Source: an uncultured Oceanospirillaceae bacterium (GTDB taxonomy: Bacteria; Pseudomonadota; Gammaproteobacteria; Pseudomonadales; Balneatricaceae). Taken from it: 64,000 bases of DNA. This document shows positions 8,894 to 16,845 of this stretch, piece by piece. Position 1 is the first letter of the stretch. Every line of letters starts with the position of its first letter. Position numbers and translations under genes: made by a program. Below the pieces are notes generated by a model. That model did not search any database, was not told where the DNA came from, and saw nothing but the letters and a program-made list of their open reading frames with translations. Where the stretch lies: positions 39,631 through 103,630 of the forward strand of contig CAKZOD010000074.1 of assembly GCA_937136055.1 (NCBI GenBank). The letters run 5' to 3'.

Positions 8894-9901
8894 CTACTTT
8901 TGTTTGTCATGTAAAATTTGGTCGATAGATACGGCGACCAGTAAAATTAGGCCTTTAATTAAATCCTGCCAATAAGGTGAAACATCGAGCAAAATAAGCG
9001 AGCTAGAGACCACCGATAGTAGTGCGATACCTAAAATCGCGCCCAGTACGCTGCCTTCACCGCCTTTTAAGCTGGCCCCGCCTATCACTGCTGCGGCAAT
9101 AATATTTAGCTCTAAACCCACACCGAAATTGGGGGTGGCTGCACCAAACTTGGACATATAAATGATGCCCGCAAGTCCTGCAAATGTAGTGCACAGTATG
9201 ATGGCGCCGACTTTGATTTTATCAATGTTAATGCCAGAATATTGTGCTGCAGCCTCGTTAGAACCAGTGTAGTAAACCTTGCGCAAAGCGGCGTGGTGGC
9301 GCAGTAAATAATCACTGATAATGACAATAATGAAAAAGATCACGATTACAAAAGGGACGCCCATCACAGTGCCTTGACCGATAAACTTAAACTCTGGGGG
9401 CAAGGTAAAGAGTGATAGTGGCGTACCTTGAGTGATTGTCATCGCAAGGCCGCGGGCAATCCCCATCATGGCGAGAGAGACAATAAAGGTGTGTAAGCGT
9501 ATTTTAGTGACACACAAGCCCATAGCTAACCCGAGTAAACCTGAGCAGCCAATACTGATTAGACTTGCCAGCCAAGGGTTCATACCCATTAAGAAGAGTT
9601 TGCCGGCGATCACCATCGCCAAACACATCACAGCACCAACCGATAAATCGATACCGCCGACTATAATCAGCACTGTCATACCGACAACCACGATTCCTTC
9701 GGTGGAGAAGGAAAGCATCATGGCTTTCATATTTGCCCAGGTTAAAAAGTAAGGAGAGGCGAAACTCATAACAATGAACAAGGCGAGTATGATGACGATT
9801 AAGTTTGCTTCTCGCATTTTTATAAAGCGCTTAAATATGCTGCCGGATGCCGCTGTCGGCTGCACATTTAGCGGTGCAGTATTAGTGTCTGAATTAGCCA
9901 T
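8894..9901 (-). CDS. Ribose-type ABC transporter permease (RbsC family)
   Basis: Integral inner-membrane permease of 335 residues with about eight to ten hydrophobic segments. Family landmarks are GIVVVGMTVLIIVGGIDLSVGAV and the cytoplasmic loop AAQYSGINIDKIK, followed by AAAVIGGASLKGGEGSVLGA. ATG 9901 has an AGGAAA ribosome-binding site. It follows the ATPase gene and completes a carbohydrate-uptake type 2 transporter, probably for the polyol or sugar metabolised by the adjacent enzymes. Confidence 0.9.
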   Translation of the reverse strand: MANSDTNTAPLNVQPTAASGSIFKRFIKMREANLIVIILALFIVMSFASPYFLTWANMKAMMLSFSTEGIVVVGMTVLIIVGGIDLSVGAVMCLAMVIAGKLFLMGMNPWLASLISIGCSGLLGLAMGLCVTKIRLHTFIVSLAMMGIARGLAMTITQGTPLSLFTLPPEFKFIGQGTVMGVPFVIVIFFIIVIISDYLLRHHAALRKVYYTGSNEAAAQYSGINIDKIKVGAIILCTTFAGLAGIIYMSKFGAATPNFGVGLELNIIAAAVIGGASLKGGEGSVLGAILGIALLSVVSSSLILLDVSPYWQDLIKGLILLVAVSIDQILHDKQK

Positions 9902-9978
9902 CTATATTTCCTCTAAAGCCCGCGGCTTGAATATTCACGGGATAAGCTCGTTTTTCGTTTTGTTATATTGCTTATTGC

Positions 9979-11550
9979 CTATGCACTCAGTTGTTCTTTT
10001 TTGATACCTGAGGCCAGCTGTAAAATACGTTCTTCTGTTAATTCATTGGCATGTAAAATGCCTTGGTTATGTCCTTCGTGCATCACTAGTACTCGGTCAC
10101 ATAAGCCAATCACCTCAGGCAGCTCTGATGAGATCACAATCACACCAACGCCTTCATTAGCTAAGTTGCGTATTAGACGATGGATCTCAACTTTTGCACC
10201 AACATCAATGCCACGGGTTGGCTCATCCATAATGATCACCGATGGAGTAACAGAGAGCATTTTGGCAATAGCGACTTTTTGTTGGTTGCCGCCACTTAAG
10301 GATGAAACCGGTTGTGACATACCGCCACTTTTAAGGGTTAGCTGATCTGTTAAGCGCTGCGCTTGTTGCAACTCTTTTTGGTTATCAATCGTGCCTATAT
10401 TGGTGGTGATTTGTTCAACGGCTAAGGCCGATACGTTTTTAGCGATAGACAAATCGAGAAATACACCGTTTTCTTTGCGATCTTCCGATAAGTAAACAAT
10501 GCCTTGCTCAATACTGTCACGGTAACTTTTAAAGCTGACGTGCTGGCCATTTGAAAGTGTCAATTGACCTTGAGTAATAGGTTGCAAGGCGCAGATTCCT
10601 TTGACCATTTCAGAGCGCCCAGCGCCCATCAAACCGGCTACGCCTAAGATCTCACCGCGATGCAGGGAGAAATTAATATCAAAGAACTGTTTGTTATTAC
10701 TCAGAGCTTTTACACTGAGCAGTACCTCTTGCTGCTCAATTGGTAACTCACATTTATTCGGGTAGAGATCACCAAGCTCTCTGCCAACCATATTTCGTAC
10801 CACTTGCTCAGCACTAGTGTTAGCAACCTCTTGGGTACTGATATGGCTACCATCGCGCAATACCGTGATACGGTCGCAATGCTCAAAAACTTCAGCCATT
10901 CGGTGGCTGATATAAATAATGCCGATACCTCTATCACGTAGCTTTTTCATGATCACAAACAGCACCTGAGACTCTGCATCAGTGAGTGCGGCAGTCGGTT
11001 CGTCAAGTATCAAAATGTCGCAATCTAAGATCAGCGCCTTGGCAATTTCGACTAATTGCTGCTGTGAGATGCTTAACGTCTTAACGGCTTGGTTAACATC
11101 AATTTCTGGGGCAAGTTCTGCTAATGCCTGTTGCGCTTTCTCTCTTAATTGGCGGTAGTTGATGAACCATTTTTTAGATTGGTTGATCCACGCCATGTTG
11201 ATATTTTCAGCGACACTGACATCGGGACATAAAGCGATTTCCTGATGAACAAAGCCGATACCTAAGCGCTGTGCTTGAATGGCGCCTTGTATCGTGACTT
11301 TATTGGATTTAACAAAAATGTCACCGCTATCTGGCTGGTGGATACCATCGATCACTTTCATGAGCGTTGATTTACCCGCACCATTTTCCCCTGCAAGGGC
11401 GTGAATTTCACCGCGGCGTAGCTCAAAGTTCGCACCGTTTAAGGCTTTGGTTGCGCCAAAGGCTTTGTGCACATTGCGAATATCAAGCAGTGTTTGTGTT
11501 AATAAATGCTCGCTTGATGAGCTATCTGCTAAACGTGTATCAACTGACAA
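9979..11550 (-). CDS. Double-domain sugar ABC transporter ATPase (RbsA/MglA type)
   Basis: Cytoplasmic ATPase of 523 residues with two fused ABC domains. The first has Walker A GENGAGKST, signature LSISQQQ and Walker B LILDEPTAALT. The second has the degenerate Walker A GLMGAGRSE, signature LSGGNQQK and VIIMDEPTRGIDVG, as is normal in this family. TTG 11550 is the likely start because AGGAG lies 8-9 bases upstream. It powers uptake with the permease and binding protein on either side. Two hairpins separate it from the binding-protein gene. Confidence 0.92.
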   Translation of the reverse strand: MSVDTRLADSSSSEHLLTQTLLDIRNVHKAFGATKALNGANFELRRGEIHALAGENGAGKSTLMKVIDGIHQPDSGDIFVKSNKVTIQGAIQAQRLGIGFVHQEIALCPDVSVAENINMAWINQSKKWFINYRQLREKAQQALAELAPEIDVNQAVKTLSISQQQLVEIAKALILDCDILILDEPTAALTDAESQVLFVIMKKLRDRGIGIIYISHRMAEVFEHCDRITVLRDGSHISTQEVANTSAEQVVRNMVGRELGDLYPNKCELPIEQQEVLLSVKALSNNKQFFDINFSLHRGEILGVAGLMGAGRSEMVKGICALQPITQGQLTLSNGQHVSFKSYRDSIEQGIVYLSEDRKENGVFLDLSIAKNVSALAVEQITTNIGTIDNQKELQQAQRLTDQLTLKSGGMSQPVSSLSGGNQQKVAIAKMLSVTPSVIIMDEPTRGIDVGAKVEIHRLIRNLANEGVGVIVISSELPEVIGLCDRVLVMHEGHNQGILHANELTEERILQLASGIKKEQLSA

Positions 11551-11588
11551 AAGGGTGCTCCTTTTATATCCAAAACAGACTCTAAGAT

Positions 11589-11626
11589 GCCCGAGGACTT
11601 TTCCTCGGGCCTAGGTCCAGGCCTAG
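11589..11626 (-). terminator. Two adjacent intercistronic hairpins after the binding-protein gene
   Basis: GCCCGAGG/CCTCGGGC (8 bp, 6-base loop, 11589-11610) sits beside CTAGG/CCTAG (11611-11626). No U run follows, so these probably stabilise the abundant binding-protein mRNA or attenuate the downstream ATPase gene. Confidence 0.65.
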
Positions 11627-11638
11627 TATTTGCTGTAA

Positions 11639-12667
11639 TTACTCGTTAATACCGTCAGTACCGCGACGCTTAAGGTACTTATCCCAGTAGAAATCATCCG
11701 CGTTGCTTTTCGTCACTATCGAGAAGCCGTTGTCGACATAAGGCACTGCCATTGGGTTTTTACCCGAGCGCTTGTAGTCGTTCATCGGATCGATTTGACC
11801 TGCATGTTTCGCTAAGAATAATAGTGTCATACCCATATATCCTTGTACGCCTTGGTTAGGGTTAACCGCACCAAATACTTCACCGGCTTTGATCATATCA
11901 AGGATTTTAGCGTTAACATCGGCGTTAAATACCCGTACTTTACCGCCATTTTCTTTAGCAGATTGGGCAGCACCTAATGCAGAGGTTGCCTCAGGCATAA
12001 ATACCGCACCTAAGTTCGGGTTTGCTTGAATCATACTGTTTAAAGCGTTGTAAGCTTTAACGGCATCCGTGTTACTAGCTGCGCGTGCTACTAGCTTCAT
12101 ATCAGGCCATTTTGTTTCCATGCGCTTGATAAATGATGCAATACGTAAATCGTGATTATCTTGCCCTGGGTTTTCTAGAACGGCATATTCACCTTTACCA
12201 CCCATAGATTCTGCAATCGCATCCGCAGAATATGCGCCTTCACGTTCGTTGTTTGAGGTGATGAAAGAAACGCGCTTTGAGTTTGGAGAGTCAGCTGCGA
12301 AAGTAACAACAGGAATGCCCATTTCAGCGGCGCGATTGATCGGCTCAATGAATGGATCTGGATTCATTGGGTGTAGCAAAATCCCCGCAGGCTTCTTAGC
12401 CAGCTGCTGCTCAAAAGAGGCGAGTTGCTTGTTAACATCGTATTCTGGGGTGCCTGTGTATACTGTTTTACAGCCCATTTGCTGAGCGGCTTGTTTCATC
12501 ATTTCATAAACAGGGAACCAGTACTCAACACCCGATACCATGACGTTCATGACATAGGTTTCGCCAGGCTCACATTTGAAAGGACTTGATGCTGCTGCGG
12601 ATACTGTTTGGACGTTGCCAACCGCTGCTAGTACTGAAAGCGAAAGTCCGATGACTAATTTTTTCAT
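11639..12667 (-). CDS. Periplasmic sugar-binding protein of the ribose-type ABC transporter
   Basis: Periplasmic receptor of 342 residues. A signal peptide (MKKLVIGLSLSVLAAVGNVQ, cleaved near the AAA at 25-27) precedes a type 1 periplasmic binding fold with motifs PAGILLHPMNPDPFIEPINRAAEMGIPVVTF and the conserved DxRxxxF-like NHDLRIASF. ATG 12667 has a GGAGTG ribosome-binding site. It is first in the minus-strand run, so its upstream region should hold the main promoter and operators. Comparable receptors serve erythritol, ribose or autoinducer-2; the ligand is not identified. Confidence 0.9.
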   Translation of the reverse strand: MKKLVIGLSLSVLAAVGNVQTVSAAASSPFKCEPGETYVMNVMVSGVEYWFPVYEMMKQAAQQMGCKTVYTGTPEYDVNKQLASFEQQLAKKPAGILLHPMNPDPFIEPINRAAEMGIPVVTFAADSPNSKRVSFITSNNEREGAYSADAIAESMGGKGEYAVLENPGQDNHDLRIASFIKRMETKWPDMKLVARAASNTDAVKAYNALNSMIQANPNLGAVFMPEATSALGAAQSAKENGGKVRVFNADVNAKILDMIKAGEVFGAVNPNQGVQGYMGMTLLFLAKHAGQIDPMNDYKRSGKNPMAVPYVDNGFSIVTKSNADDFYWDKYLKRRGTDGINE

Positions 12668-12780
12668 TTCACACTCCTATTATATTTTTTATAGCTTGAG
12701 CTCTTTGGGTGATTTAAAGATCACCACAGCACAAATGAACGTTAGTGCCTGTTGGATTTAGCAATCATATCACAACAAGC

Positions 12781-12816
12781 AAGAAACAAATTTCTTTCTG
12801 TGAAATATATTTCTTA
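12781..12816. promoter_or_regulatory. Paired GAAAN4TTTC palindromes, candidate SorC operators
   Basis: AAGAAACAAATTTCTT (12781-12796) and GAAATATATTTC (12802-12813, perfect palindrome) share the arms GAAA/TTTC and have centres 19 bases apart, close to two helical turns. They lie about 115-135 bases upstream of the binding-protein start, in the divergent gap facing the alcohol dehydrogenase. Binding by the SorC protein is inferred. Confidence 0.5.
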
Positions 12817-12860
12817 AATTAATCTTAATCCCTGCAGCTTTGATCTGTCAAGATAAAAGT

Positions 12861-12875
12861 GTATAAAATTTATAC
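12861..12875. promoter_or_regulatory. Palindrome GTATAAAATTTATAC in the divergent region
   Basis: A 15-base palindrome around a central A, followed by ACTG. It contains TATACT, which could serve as a -10 box. The rest of the AT-rich gap 12668-13082 holds no other structure I can name beyond the paired palindromes just described and the ribosome-binding sites at its edges. Confidence 0.35.
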
Positions 12876-13082
12876 TGTTTAAAATCAGGTATTTATTGGT
12901 ATTTTTGTTAGGTTTTTTAGAATATTTCCATAAATTTTTGCCAGCAGGCTATGACAAATTGCTTACTGTAAAAAGTCATTTAGGAATTTATTGTTAATAT
13001 TTTTGTTTGTATAGTGATATAAAATGTATCATTATTTGTAAAAAATAAGATTAATGAAAAGTGTGATTAGTGAGGAGAAGAG

Positions 13083-14243
13083 ATGTCAGCCCAGATAATA
13101 TTACCCAGAATTCTTCAAGTAGGTGTCAATGCGAGTACTGAAATTGGCCAAGTAATGCAGCAACTAAACTGTAAAAAGCCACTGATCATTACCGATAAAA
13201 TGATGGTTCAACTGGGCTATAGCGCACCTTTAGTTGATGCACTTCAAGCGCTGGGGATCAGTGCACAAGTGTTTAGCGATACATTGCCAGAGCCTACGGT
13301 TGCATCTATTCAAGCAGGTGTTACCACTGCGTGTGAGGGCGGTTTTGATTCGATCATCGCACTAGGCGGTGGCAGCCCAATTGATAGCGCTAAAGCGATT
13401 GCGATATTGGCAAAGCATGGCGGGCAGATGCGTGATTATAAATTTCCACGCATAGTGAGCGAGCGTGGTTTACCCGTAGTGGCAATCCCAACCACAGCAG
13501 GTACCGGCTCTGAAGTGACTAAAGTGACTATCATTACCGATGAAGTCAGCGGCGAGAAAATGTTGTGCATGGGCACGGGGTTCATGCCACAAGCGGCATT
13601 AATTGATTACACTCTAACGCTGAGTTTACCTGCACGAGTCAGTGCGGATACAGGCATTGATGCGCTAACTCATGCGATGGAAGCTTATGTGAGTAAAAAA
13701 GCTAGCTTGTTTACTGATGGGCAGGCCATTAACGCCATTAAACTACTGGCGCCAAATCTGCGCAAGGTCTATCACGATGGGCAAGATGTGCAGGCAAGAG
13801 AGCAAATGATGCTGGGTTCTACGCTTGCAGGGATTGCATTTTCAAATGCATCGGTCGCCCTTGTACACGGGATGAGCCGGCCCATTGGCGCTGCGTTTCA
13901 TGTGCCACATGGCTTATCAAATGCAATGCTGTTACCTGAAGTGACTCGCTTCTCTTTACCCGGTGCCAGTGCGCGCTACGCCGATTGCGCAAGAGCAATG
14001 GGTATCGCGACAGGCACTGATACAGATGAACAAGCAGGGGTGAAATTAATTGATGAGCTGTATGCGATAAACGACGAGCTTCAAGTGCCAAGCCCTGCGC
14101 AATTTGGCATTGATCGAGAGGTTTATTTCTCATCATTAACTAACATGGCTGAGCAAGCATTGGCATCTGGCTCACCGGGTAATAATCCAAGGGAGGCGAG
14201 TGTCGAACAAATGGTCGACATCTATAAAGCAGTGTATGAATAG
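13083..14243 (+). CDS. Iron-type (FucO/EutG family) alcohol dehydrogenase
   Basis: NAD(P)-dependent group III alcohol dehydrogenase of 386 residues. The nucleotide motif GGGSPIDSAK is at about 95-104. The metal ligands are visible as Asp193 and His197 in DTGIDALTHAMEA, His262 in VHGMS and His276 in HVPHG. A strong ribosome-binding site GAGGAGAAG precedes ATG 13083. It is transcribed away from the polyol transporter and faces the IclR gene. It probably handles a small aldehyde or diol made by the aldolase, as FucO does with lactaldehyde, but direct oxidation of the imported polyol is equally possible. Confidence 0.88.
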   Translation: MSAQIILPRILQVGVNASTEIGQVMQQLNCKKPLIITDKMMVQLGYSAPLVDALQALGISAQVFSDTLPEPTVASIQAGVTTACEGGFDSIIALGGGSPIDSAKAIAILAKHGGQMRDYKFPRIVSERGLPVVAIPTTAGTGSEVTKVTIITDEVSGEKMLCMGTGFMPQAALIDYTLTLSLPARVSADTGIDALTHAMEAYVSKKASLFTDGQAINAIKLLAPNLRKVYHDGQDVQAREQMMLGSTLAGIAFSNASVALVHGMSRPIGAAFHVPHGLSNAMLLPEVTRFSLPGASARYADCARAMGIATGTDTDEQAGVKLIDELYAINDELQVPSPAQFGIDREVYFSSLTNMAEQALASGSPGNNPREASVEQMVDIYKAVYE

Positions 14244-14249
14244 GGGCGG

Positions 14250-14368
14250 TTGCGAGTAGTGAGTTGCGAGTTTCGAGTGAATAGTTTCGAGTTTTAAGCT
14301 ATGAGCTATGAGCTATGAGCTGAGAGCTGAGAGCTGAGAGCTAAGAGCTAAGAGCTAAGAGCTAAGAG
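14250..14368. repeat. 17-unit heptad array (NNNNGAG-like, 7-bp phase)
   Basis: From six bases after the dehydrogenase stop codon, 119 bases read in unbroken 7-bp register. The units are TTGCGAG, TAGTGAG, TTGCGAG, TTTCGAG, TGAATAG, TTTCGAG, TTTTAAG, then CTATGAG x3, CTGAGAG x3 and CTAAGAG x4. The later units look freshly amplified and the earlier ones diverged. The register never breaks, which indicates slippage expansion. Confidence 0.9.
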
Positions 14369-14485
14369 CAGATGTGGAGTGTTGCTGACCAAGTTATTAA
14401 ACAAATTTAATAGATTGTTGTTACATTGAGCGTTCAACTGCTGATTCTAGGTTTAAATAGGCGCTCACTCATTTATACTCTGCTT

Positions 14486-14559
14486 CGTAACTCGTAACTC
14501 GTAACTCGTAACTCGTAACTCGTAACTCGTAACTCGTAACTCGTAACTCGTAACTCGTA
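14486..14559. repeat. 7-bp tandem repeat, CGTAACT x10, upstream of the IclR gene
   Basis: Ten perfect copies of CGTAACT plus CGTA end only 12 bases before the IclR start codon, so the array lies in the promoter or leader of that gene. Its complement, GAGTTACG, echoes the TTGCGAG units of the array at 14250. The transcript could therefore pair across the gap. Confidence 0.92.
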
Positions 14560-14571
14560 TTAAGGTCTAAA

Positions 14572-15342
14572 ATGACGAAAGCGCGCACAACTAAAGGTTC
14601 TTCCATTACCCGGGTACTTGAAATAATTGAAGCTATTTCAAATGCACAGCGCCCCTTGAGTCCTTTGGATTTATCGCTGATGTTAGATATTCCAAAACCT
14701 AGTGTTCATCGCTTAATTCAGCAACTTGAAGAAGATGGCTACATAGAAACGAGTTTACGTGGCACTTTACTACCCGGTAATCGATTAGAGCAAGTGGCTG
14801 TTGGTGTGATTAATAACAGCCGCCATAAGGTGGAGCGCCAAGCAATCTTAAGTCATCTCGCTGATAAAATCGGCGAAACTTGCGGTATTTCAATCCCCGA
14901 TGGCATTCAAATGCGTTATTACGACAGGGCGCAAACTAACTGGCCTCTGCAAATTCACCTGCCAACCGGCAGCTCAACACCACTGTGGTGCACTGCCAGT
15001 GGTAAATTGTATTTAAGTACTTTGAGTAAAGCAAAACGCACTCGTATTTGTGAAAACTTAAACTTGCATAAACTAACTAGAAATACCATTGATGACCAAG
15101 CAAGTTTGAACAAAGCTCTGGATCAAATTGCACTCACAGGCGTGGGGGTTGATGATCAAGAATTCATTGAAGGCATGGTGGCTTGTGCAGTGCCGATTCG
15201 CAATTCTAAAGGTGAACTATTTGCCTGCCTTTTCACACACGCACCCGTTCTTCGCAAAAGCTTACAAGATTTATTAATCTTTACCCCATTATTGCAACAA
15301 GCAGCTCAAGAGTTTGAAGCGCTTATCGCGAATGAGGATTAA
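14572..15342 (+). CDS. IclR-family transcriptional regulator
   Basis: Regulator of 256 residues. An N-terminal winged helix (ITRVLEIIEAISNAQRPLSPLDLSLML through KPSVHRLIQQLEEDGYIE, residues about 12-60) is followed by the IclR ligand domain with LPTGSSTPLWCTASGKLYLS and VDDQEFIEGMVACAVPI. Members sense small metabolites. It follows the alcohol dehydrogenase and probably regulates it or the neighbouring locus. The start ATG 14572 has a weak AAGG site. A 10-copy heptamer sits immediately upstream, so expression could vary with repeat number. Confidence 0.9.
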   Translation: MTKARTTKGSSITRVLEIIEAISNAQRPLSPLDLSLMLDIPKPSVHRLIQQLEEDGYIETSLRGTLLPGNRLEQVAVGVINNSRHKVERQAILSHLADKIGETCGISIPDGIQMRYYDRAQTNWPLQIHLPTGSSTPLWCTASGKLYLSTLSKAKRTRICENLNLHKLTRNTIDDQASLNKALDQIALTGVGVDDQEFIEGMVACAVPIRNSKGELFACLFTHAPVLRKSLQDLLIFTPLLQQAAQEFEALIANED

Positions 15343-15352
15343 CGGCATCGAT

Positions 15353-16402
15353 TTAGTGACTGTAGCTGACTGAAAGAGAACCATACTTTTGGGCACGTTG
15401 TTGGCCATTAAACTCCTTAGTGCGATAAACGTGGGAATAACTGATATTCCAACGCTTATAAGTTGTGCTTAGCCCTACTGTGATATCCGCTACGGCTCTC
15501 TTTTTATCGACACTGTGGCTATCGGTAAAAGTGTTGCCATCTAGAAAAATATTACGTCCTACTAAGCGCATATCAGAGGCGAGAAAGGCATGCATTTGTA
15601 GGCCTCTATCGTTCGGTTTTCCTTTGCCCGGGTTATTGCTATCACCACCAGGTCGCAGTGTTGAAGTACCAAAATCACTGTTTAACGGCCAACCTGCACG
15701 CAGCTCTGCTCCTGCATTTAGGTAGGTGGCAACATTACCCACGCTCCCTCCCCAGTGGGTGATGAGATCAGTATCGATGACATTAAATACTTTTCCTTTA
15801 ACAGGCTTAAAACGCCTTTTTCGCTCAAATACCAACTGTACACCAAGCTCGTTTTTCAACTGGTTATCCCAGCCATGAAAGCGCTCGATATTGCGAGCAT
15901 CATGAATAAGGTTTTGTGTTTGTTTGGCAAGCGCAGCAGGACCTACAACACCTAAGTTAAGCTCAAAACTGTGCAGCTTATTTTCCGTTCTTGCCTGATA
16001 ACCTATCCCGCCGTAAAGCCAGCCAGCATAAGGGCGATCATTACTATCCAGTGTCAGCTTTTGTTTATCTTTTGGGGTGAACATTAACTGGCCGACACTG
16101 ACAACGATATTGCGATGCACTTGGTCCGTTTCATTCGCATCTAACGAGGGGTGTAAAGGTTCAAGAAGCTCGTTGATATGGGTAACCCAATGATAAGTTT
16201 TTTGCTGTGCATTTAAAAAATCTGAAACATCCGGTGAAACCCAAGACGCCCTCACACCGTTAGTATAATTTAAGTCTGTGTTAGCGAAGAGATCGTTTTC
16301 AAGGTGTAAGTTTAACGTCCATTTATCATCTGCTGCGATTAAAGAGGTGCTGGAGACACAAAGAGCTCCAGTTAAAATGGCTGCGGGTATATCTTTTTTC
16401 AT
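15353..16402 (-). CDS. lpxR: LpxR-family outer-membrane lipid A 3'-O-deacylase
   Basis: Outer-membrane beta-barrel enzyme that removes the 3'-acyloxyacyl chain from lipid A. About 349 residues from ATG 16402, with an AAGAAG site upstream and a signal peptide ending near SLIAAD. Family signatures are LHLENDLFANTDLNYTNGVR (active-site Asn-Asp and Thr region), VSVGQLMFTP and DRPYAGWLYGG, with alternating barrel strands to the C-terminus (SYSH). It sits alone, tail to tail with the IclR gene. The family match is strong; activity on this host's lipid A is assumed. Confidence 0.85.
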   Translation of the reverse strand: MKKDIPAAILTGALCVSSTSLIAADDKWTLNLHLENDLFANTDLNYTNGVRASWVSPDVSDFLNAQQKTYHWVTHINELLEPLHPSLDANETDQVHRNIVVSVGQLMFTPKDKQKLTLDSNDRPYAGWLYGGIGYQARTENKLHSFELNLGVVGPAALAKQTQNLIHDARNIERFHGWDNQLKNELGVQLVFERKRRFKPVKGKVFNVIDTDLITHWGGSVGNVATYLNAGAELRAGWPLNSDFGTSTLRPGGDSNNPGKGKPNDRGLQMHAFLASDMRLVGRNIFLDGNTFTDSHSVDKKRAVADITVGLSTTYKRWNISYSHVYRTKEFNGQQRAQKYGSLSVSYSH

Positions 16403-16440
16403 AGGGCTTCTTTGCAAGATCTTCGATAAATTAAGGTGTG

Positions 16441-16482
16441 CTAAAGTTACTAAAGTTACTAAAGTTACTAAAGTTACTAAAG
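16441..16482. repeat. 9-bp tandem repeat, CTAAAGTTA x4.7
   Basis: Four perfect copies of CTAAAGTTA plus CTAAAG lie about 40 bases upstream of the lpxR start, within its promoter or leader region. A change in copy number would alter promoter spacing. Confidence 0.88.
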
Positions 16483-16641
16483 GTAGAGCAGGTATTCTAA
16501 GTGCGCAGATTATAATCTTATTTTGCTGCGCAAAGAATCTAAAAAATAAAGGAGCAAAGAAATATCTGGAATGTGATTAATCTACCCCTCTAGGGTGCTA
16601 ACTTAGAGAGGGTGTTTTAAGTAGTTGTAGCTAAAGCGTGG

Positions 16642-16845
16642 TTATGTTGTCTGTTTTCGCAATTTAGTGACCACCTCCCCACCAATTCCCCAGTTATCTG
16701 TATTCACTTCATCGATTACAACCACTGTGGTTTTAGGGTTCTTGTTGAGTACGTCGACTAACAGTTGTGTAGCACCTTGAATAAGTTGAGCTTTTTGTTC
16801 GGCGCTGACCTGTTCATCGGTGATTTTAATATTAACGTATGGCAT
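16642..16845 (-). CDS. 4-oxalocrotonate tautomerase family protein
   Basis: Small tautomerase of 67 residues, the usual subunit size of the 4-OT family, which forms hexamers. The catalytic N-terminal proline follows Met1 (MPYVNIKIT), and the conserved WGIGGEVVTK segment is near the C-terminus. It overlaps the end of the exporter gene by 14 bases, so the two are translationally coupled. The physiological substrate is unknown; many members act on enol-keto intermediates of aromatic breakdown. Confidence 0.85.
   Translation of the reverse strand: MPYVNIKITDEQVSAEQKAQLIQGATQLLVDVLNKNPKTTVVVIDEVNTDNWGIGGEVVTKLRKQTT

Noticed and set aside
14250..14560. Heptad arrays considered as a CRISPR array
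   Set aside because: The units are 7 bases with no spacers, so they are simple tandem repeats.
16278..16580. A 100-codon frame containing repeated VTK residues
   Set aside because: The repeats come from the 9-bp tandem array outside the lpxR gene; the frame crosses its start and is not a protein.
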